Shown here piece after piece: positions 34,928 through 34,952 of a DNA stretch of 34,952 nucleotides. The stretch is from NCBI RefSeq assembly GCF_022952855.1, contig NZ_JALJDX010000166.1, positions 1 to 34,952 on the forward strand. The letters run 5' to 3'. The DNA is from Pseudomonas sp. RGM2987. Its GTDB lineage: Bacteria; Pseudomonadota; Gammaproteobacteria; Pseudomonadales; Pseudomonadaceae. The notes under the pieces were generated by a model. The model had not been told where the DNA came from. It was given only the letters and a program-made list of their open reading frames with translations, and did not search any database. A program made the position numbers and the translations under genes. How positions within the stretch are numbered: the stretch's first letter is position 1; every line of letters starts with the position of its first letter.

Positions 34928-34952
34928 TGGGGGCCAAGCCGGCCCAAACAAG

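Overview
The window looks like a chromosomal segment of a Pseudomonas of the fluorescens group. The grounds are high-GC coding sequence with typical Pseudomonas proteins, many interspersed REP/REPIN palindromes, and a gene order that, from memory, follows the P. aeruginosa PAO1 PA4493-PA4519 region in blocks (RoxSR, Dpp dipeptide uptake, Piu iron uptake, SpeC). There are no tRNA or rRNA genes, no CRISPR array, and no complete transposon or prophage. It reads as ordinary housekeeping and transport chromosome with unusually rich intergenic repeat and RNA-like structure.

Layout. Positions 67-6868 hold an iron-siderophore island: a PepSY/flavodoxin/FNR inner-membrane reductase (PiuB-like), a TonB-dependent catecholate siderophore receptor (PiuA/Fiu-like), the divergent Fe(II)/2-oxoglutarate hydroxylase PiuC, and a coupled Sel1-repeat protein. 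A Fur-box-like sequence lies between piuA and piuC. Next is ornithine decarboxylase speC (6920-8083, minus strand), whose long upstream region carries a large imperfect palindrome. Positions 8704-12157 hold a four-gene osmoprotectant (betaine/choline-type) ABC importer, and 12489-14072 the divergent peptide-release factor prfC. A small secreted acidic protein follows (14384-14632).

Positions 14757-27353 are a minus-strand dipeptide uptake cluster. Reading in the direction of transcription it has three DppA-type binding proteins, an OprD-family porin (OpdP-like), a fourth and more divergent DppA, then dppB-dppC-dppD-dppF. Four periplasmic receptors and one outer-membrane porin would feed a single importer. 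An intrinsic terminator after the porin and hairpins at other gene junctions probably set unequal expression. The regulator and peptidase that I recall inside this locus in P. aeruginosa (psdR and the neighbouring dipeptidase gene) are not here.

Positions 27354-28492 are gene-free and repeat-rich: a chain of REP units, a dispersed-repeat-like block, eight CAAAG tandem units, and then a strikingly structured leader (about 28254-28455) directly upstream of a small DUF6124-like protein. That leader can fold into a three-way junction with a UUCG hairpin and a possible loop pseudoknot. It is my best candidate for something undescribed. The right end holds a periplasmic SIMPL-domain protein, the RoxS/RoxR redox two-component pair with an intact quinone-site motif, a SbmA/YddA-like ABC exporter/importer, and a FadR-type GntR regulator.
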